A stretch of DNA of 25,291 bases from CAVPGH01 sp046726955 (GTDB taxonomy: Bacteria; Acidobacteriota; Vicinamibacteria; Fen-336), in NCBI GenBank assembly GCA_046726955.1, contig JBKPBQ010000258.1, forward strand, positions 1 through 25,291, given 5' to 3'. The notes under the pieces were generated by a model that was given only the letters and a program-made list of their open reading frames with translations, searched no databases and was not told the origin of the DNA. The position numbers and the translations under genes were made by a program. This document shows positions 22,753 through 25,291 of the stretch, one piece after another (within the stretch, counting starts at the first letter, position 1; every line of letters starts with the position of its first letter).

Positions 22753-24048
22753 ATGAGAACTGGCGTTTGCGTGTGTGTTTTGAAGGGTTTGCTGGGACTG
22801 GGGCTTCTCGTCGCGGCGGCGGTGCCTTCCTCCGCCGCGGGCTTCGCGGTGGAGAATCAGGGAGCGCGGGCGATGGGGTTCGCGGGGGCCTACGTCGCCC
22901 AGGCGGCCGACCCGTCCGCCATCTTCTATAATGCAGCCGGAATCGGCTTCCTGAAGGGGAAGCAGCTCTACGTCAGCGGCGGCTTCGGGTCCTACAACAC
23001 CGACTTCGTCGGTGAGGGGCCCTATCCTCCCGTCGGCACCCTCGAGAGCACGGATCGGCCCTTCACCGTGGTGCCGAGCCTCTACTACTCCCAGCAGGTC
23101 TCGGATACGGTCCGGGTCGGCGTCGGGGTGAACAAGCCGTTCGGCTATCGCGCGCAGTGGGAGAACCCCAGCACCTTCACCGGCCGGTTCATCTGCGTGG
23201 ACTGCGAGGTCAAGACGATAGGGGTCAACCCAACAGTGGCCTGGCAGGTACGCGACCGCTTGGCCATCGGCTTCGGAGTGGACCTCCGCTTCTCCAGCTT
23301 CAAGCTGGAGCGGCGGATCCTCGCCGATCCCGCCGCGTTCCCGGTGCCGACCGACGTGGCCTCCCTCGTGGTCGACAGCGAGAGCGACACGGAGGTCGGC
23401 TTCAACGTCGGCCTCCTCGCGAGCCCCTCCGACACCGTCACCATCGGCCTCGCCTACCGCCACAAGGTGAGCGGCGACTTCGGGGCCACCGGCACCTTCA
23501 CGCAGATCCGCACCGGCAACGCCGCGGTGGACGCGGCGGTCGCGGCTGCCCTGCCCACGCCCCAGGCCGCGGTGGTGCAGTTCGAGTTCCCGTCCACGTT
23601 CGCTGCCGGGCTGGCCGTGAAGAGGGGCTACTGGACGGTCGAGGGAGACATCGTGTGGACGTTCTGGTCGTCGTTCGACACCGTCCGCGTCAGCTTTCCG
23701 GGGACGACCGGGTTCGACACCAACCTGCCGATGAACTACGAGAGCACGTGGCAGGGGCGGCTCGGCGTCGAGTACCAGCTCAGCCAGACCTGGGCTCTTC
23801 GCGTGGGCTACGCGTACGACCACGGTCCCCAGCCCACGACCACCGTTTCGCCCTTTCTCCACGACTCCAACCGCCACGGCTTCGGCGGCGGGGCCACCTA
23901 CAAGTACGGCAACGTCAGCGTCGACCTGATGGCCCGCTACCTGAACTACCGCCACCGCGACACCATGGGCACGAGCCGCTACGGCTACGACGGGGTCTAC
24001 GAGAGCTCCGGGTTCCAGCTCGGGGCGGCGATCGGGTTCAGGTTCTAG
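22753..24048 (+). CDS. OmpP1/FadL-family outer-membrane transporter
   Basis: A 431-residue outer-membrane barrel for uptake of hydrophobic compounds such as fatty acids or aromatics. The ATG at 22753 follows GGAGGGGTG and gives a signal peptide ending near SSAAG (26-30); the frame is open to 22675 without family similarity. The mature N-terminus, GFAVENQGARAMGFAGAY (30-47) then AADPSAIFYNAAGI (51-64), is the classic FadL plug/hatch signature (NPAG region). Further features are NKPFGYRAQWENPSTFTGR, the regular Tyr/Phe-rich strands, the segment AYRHKVSGDFGATGTF, and a C-terminal strand ending in Phe (AAIGFRF), the usual Bam signal. Gene neighbours do not fix the substrate. The gene has its own leader and probably its own transcript. 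Confidence 0.9.
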   Translation: MRTGVCVCVLKGLLGLGLLVAAAVPSSAAGFAVENQGARAMGFAGAYVAQAADPSAIFYNAAGIGFLKGKQLYVSGGFGSYNTDFVGEGPYPPVGTLESTDRPFTVVPSLYYSQQVSDTVRVGVGVNKPFGYRAQWENPSTFTGRFICVDCEVKTIGVNPTVAWQVRDRLAIGFGVDLRFSSFKLERRILADPAAFPVPTDVASLVVDSESDTEVGFNVGLLASPSDTVTIGLAYRHKVSGDFGATGTFTQIRTGNAAVDAAVAAALPTPQAAVVQFEFPSTFAAGLAVKRGYWTVEGDIVWTFWSSFDTVRVSFPGTTGFDTNLPMNYESTWQGRLGVEYQLSQTWALRVGYAYDHGPQPTTTVSPFLHDSNRHGFGGGATYKYGNVSVDLMARYLNYRHRDTMGTSRYGYDGVYESSGFQLGAAIGFRF

Positions 24049-24067
24049 CGGGGACGGGCACTGTGGT

Positions 24068-24099
24068 GGGGGGCCGGGGGACCTGGGGGATTTTTTGGG
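24068..24099 (+). terminator. G-quadruplex motif with T6 tract downstream of the FadL-type gene
   Basis: Four G-runs of 6, 5, 5 and 3 bases are separated by loops CC, ACCT and ATTTTTT, which meets the usual G3+N1-7 rule. It begins 20 bp after the stop codon on the coding strand, so the mRNA would carry it. No C-rich partner exists for an ordinary hairpin, so a quadruplex followed by a U-run may end transcription; this function is inference. Confidence 0.4.
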
Positions 24100-24133
24100 C
24101 GTTGACATTGAGCGGCGTTTGGAGATCGAAGGC

Positions 24134-24182
24134 GTGAAGTCAGTGATGTGGAAGTGAATCAGTTCGCCGCGAGGTGAATCAG
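24134..24182. repeat. Three repeats at exact 20-bp spacing (GTGAATCAG)
   Basis: GTGAATCAG occurs at 24154-24162 and 24174-24182. A variant with one inserted base, GTGAAGTCAG, occurs at 24134-24143. All three begin 20 bp apart, about two helical turns, as expected for a protein array on one DNA face. No gene start is near. Confidence 0.55.
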
Positions 24183-24283
24183 CGGGGCGTCAGGGGCGAT
24201 CCGCTGGTCGCGAACGTGCGCGCGTCCGTTCGACTCGCAACGAAATCGGAACAAGGGCTGTCGGGCGAGTTTGATCGTCCGCT

Positions 24284-24303
24284 AACTGGTTCCGGAACCA
24301 GTT
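24284..24303. repeat. Perfect 20-bp palindrome
   Basis: AACTGGTTCCGGAACCAGTT reads the same on both strands with no central gap. It overlaps a further inverted pair, GGAAC-CA-GTTCC (24294-24305). Either a dimeric protein site or a cruciform-prone element. Confidence 0.6.
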
Positions 24304-24325
24304 CCGCGAGCATGACTGGCGAGAC

Positions 24326-24347
24326 GAACTCGCCCCGGGGCGAGTTC
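24326..24347. terminator. Perfect 22-bp palindrome, possible terminator between convergent genes
   Basis: GAACTCGCCCC (24326-24336) is followed directly by its reverse complement. On the + strand it is followed by ATTTTC. It lies 36 bp beyond the stop of the NCS1 gene. An alternative stem, GGCGAG-N4-CTCGCC (24319-24334), uses the same left arm, so the two folds exclude each other. Confidence 0.45.
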
Positions 24348-24382
24348 ATTTTCAGCAAGCCTCTCGAGACGAGACCAGAAGA

Positions 24383-25291
24383 TCAAGCCGGCCGAACAGC
24401 CGACGGCGCCCCGCGCATCAGGATCACGTGCAACACGAACGCCACGCCGAACCCCGTGAACCACGCGTAGTCGTAGAGCGGCCGGAGCGCGGGAACGACG
24501 AAGCCGCCCCACGCGAAGGCGCAGCCGGCGAGTGTCGCCACCACCGCGCGCCAGTTCCAGCCTGACGCGTAGCGGTAGGCGCCGTCGGTGAGGTACAGGT
24601 CCTCCAGGTCCAGCTGCCGGTTCCGCACCACCCAGTAGTCGGCGATGAGCACGCCGGCGATCGAGCCCAGGCCGCCGGAGTAGCCGAGGAGCCACGTGAA
24701 GATGTACCCCGAGGCGTCGGCGAGCAGCTTCCAGGGCTGCATCAAGATGCCGAGGAGGCCCGTGATGAGCCCGCCCGTCTTGAACGAGATCAGGCGGGGG
24801 AAGGCGTTCGCGAAGTCGTTGGCGGGCGAGACTACGTTCGCCGCGATGTTGACGGCGAGTGTGGCCACCACCGCCGTGAACATCGAGACCGCGACCACGA
24901 CCGGCTGCTGGAACCGTCCCACGAGCTTGATGGGGTCCCAGATCGCCTCGCCGTAGATGATCACCGTGGCGCTCGTGATGAGGACGCCCATGGCCGCGAA
25001 CACCGACATGGTCGTGGGCAGCGCCACGACCTGGCCCACCATCTGCTCGCGCTGGGAGCGGCCGAAGCGCGTGAAGTCCGGCATGTTCAGGGAGAGCGTT
25101 GCCCAGTAGCCGATCATCGCGGTGAGCGACGGGATGAAGACCGGGAAGAACTCGCGGAACGAGTTCAGCTTTCCCGGCTGGCTCAGCAGCGGACCGAGGC
25201 CGTTTGCCTCCCTCACCGCCCAGACGAGGAGCGCACCCGTCATCACGAGGACGAACGGCGCCGCCCAGTTCTCGACGACGCGCAGAAGGTC
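24383..25291 (-). CDS. NCS1-family nucleobase:cation symporter, 5' partial
   Basis: The frame runs to the window edge (DLLRVVENWAAPFVLV precedes the internal GTG at 25246), so the gene starts outside; 302 residues are visible. The segment AMIGYWATLSLNMPDFTRFG with RSQREQ is the NCS1 hallmark in the middle of the transporter, and NVVSPANDFANAFPRLISF is the second conserved block. About eight membrane segments remain, ending in GVAFVLHVILM. Family members import allantoin, hydantoins, uracil, thiamine or cytosine with Na+ or H+. The pairing of NCS1 with nearby XdhC-type maturation genes might hint at purine use, but they are in separate transcripts and this is weak. Substrate not determinable from the part seen. 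Confidence 0.88.
   Translation of the reverse strand, partial: DLLRVVENWAAPFVLVMTGALLVWAVREANGLGPLLSQPGKLNSFREFFPVFIPSLTAMIGYWATLSLNMPDFTRFGRSQREQMVGQVVALPTTMSVFAAMGVLITSATVIIYGEAIWDPIKLVGRFQQPVVVAVSMFTAVVATLAVNIAANVVSPANDFANAFPRLISFKTGGLITGLLGILMQPWKLLADASGYIFTWLLGYSGGLGSIAGVLIADYWVVRNRQLDLEDLYLTDGAYRYASGWNWRAVVATLAGCAFAWGGFVVPALRPLYDYAWFTGFGVAFVLHVILMRGAPSAVRPA

Larger units (their letters stand above)
24049..24382. other. Structured non-coding gap between convergent FadL and NCS1 genes
   Basis: This 334-bp gap holds no believable gene. A 98-codon open frame at 24174-24470 runs into the NCS1 gene, lacks a ribosome binding site and looks like chance. What it does hold is listed separately: a G-quadruplex motif (24068-24099), three repeats with a 20-bp period (24134-24182), a 20-bp palindrome (24284-24303) and a 22-bp palindrome (24326-24347). 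The string GGCGAG also recurs at 24264, 24319 and 24339, linking the second half of the gap into alternative hairpins. Base composition is less GC-rich than in the flanking genes. Confidence 0.6.

Noticed and set aside
24102..24107. Perfect TTGACA in the gap after the FadL gene
   Set aside because: No acceptable -10 element lies 16-18 bp downstream and no + strand gene follows. A promoter for a small RNA remains possible but unsupported.
24228..24236. GTTCGACTC, resembling the T-loop of a tRNA or tmRNA
   Set aside because: The flanking bases cannot form the 5-bp T-stem, and no acceptor stem or anticodon arm is nearby.
24174..24470. 98-codon open frame in the FadL-NCS1 gap
   Set aside because: There is no ribosome binding site, it runs into the opposite-strand NCS1 gene, and its first half is made of the palindromes, giving no family-like protein.

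Overview
The window is very GC-rich DNA, packed with genes whose codons mostly end in G or C, and several genes start at GTG or TTG. Outer-membrane genes (a Wza-like export protein, a beta-barrel porin, a FadL-type protein) show a Gram-negative cell. The mix of an XrtA/PEP-CTERM-style polysaccharide locus, CO-dehydrogenase-type maturation genes and an NCS1 transporter fits Acidobacteriota or Myxococcota-like soil bacteria. The sequence alone does not fix the phylum. No rRNA, tRNA, insertion sequence, phage gene or CRISPR array was seen.

Region A (1-6588, + strand) is an exopolysaccharide assembly block. It holds a GT-C membrane glycosyltransferase cut by the window edge, then from a likely promoter at 1340-1369 a Wza-like export protein, a ComB-like phosphatase, a Wzz/GumC chain-length protein, a CpsD/CapB-type tyrosine kinase and a polyprenyl-phosphate sugar-1-phosphate transferase. 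A beta-barrel porin (6560-7918, - strand) converges on and overlaps the end of this block.

Region B (8182-16326, + strand) is a tight sugar-modification operon: UDP-GlcNAc 2-epimerase, DegT aminotransferase, Gfo/Idh dehydrogenase and hexapeptide acyltransferase. Together these look like the Wbp route to a diacetamido-uronic acid. They are followed by an FAD oxidoreductase, a polysaccharide deacetylase, and a 599-residue fusion of an inositol-monophosphatase-like enzyme with an ADP-ribosylglycohydrolase. The fusion is the most unusual protein in the window.

Region C (16378-21271, - strand) is a compact operon read right to left: MoxR/CoxD-like AAA ATPase, CoxE-like VWA protein, XdhC, a MobA/MocA-like nucleotidyltransferase and a FemAB-like acyltransferase. 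This is the accessory set for a xanthine dehydrogenase/CO dehydrogenase-type molybdoenzyme, but no catalytic subunit is present here. Its last gene converges on the fusion gene, and a perfect 15-bp inverted repeat spans both gene ends.

Region D (21281-25291) holds a secreted LamG-type protein, divergent from region C with a CRP-like site between them, a FadL-family outer-membrane transporter, a structured 334-bp gap and the 3' part of an NCS1 nucleobase transporter on the - strand. The gap contains a G-quadruplex motif, repeats with a 20-bp period and two long perfect palindromes.
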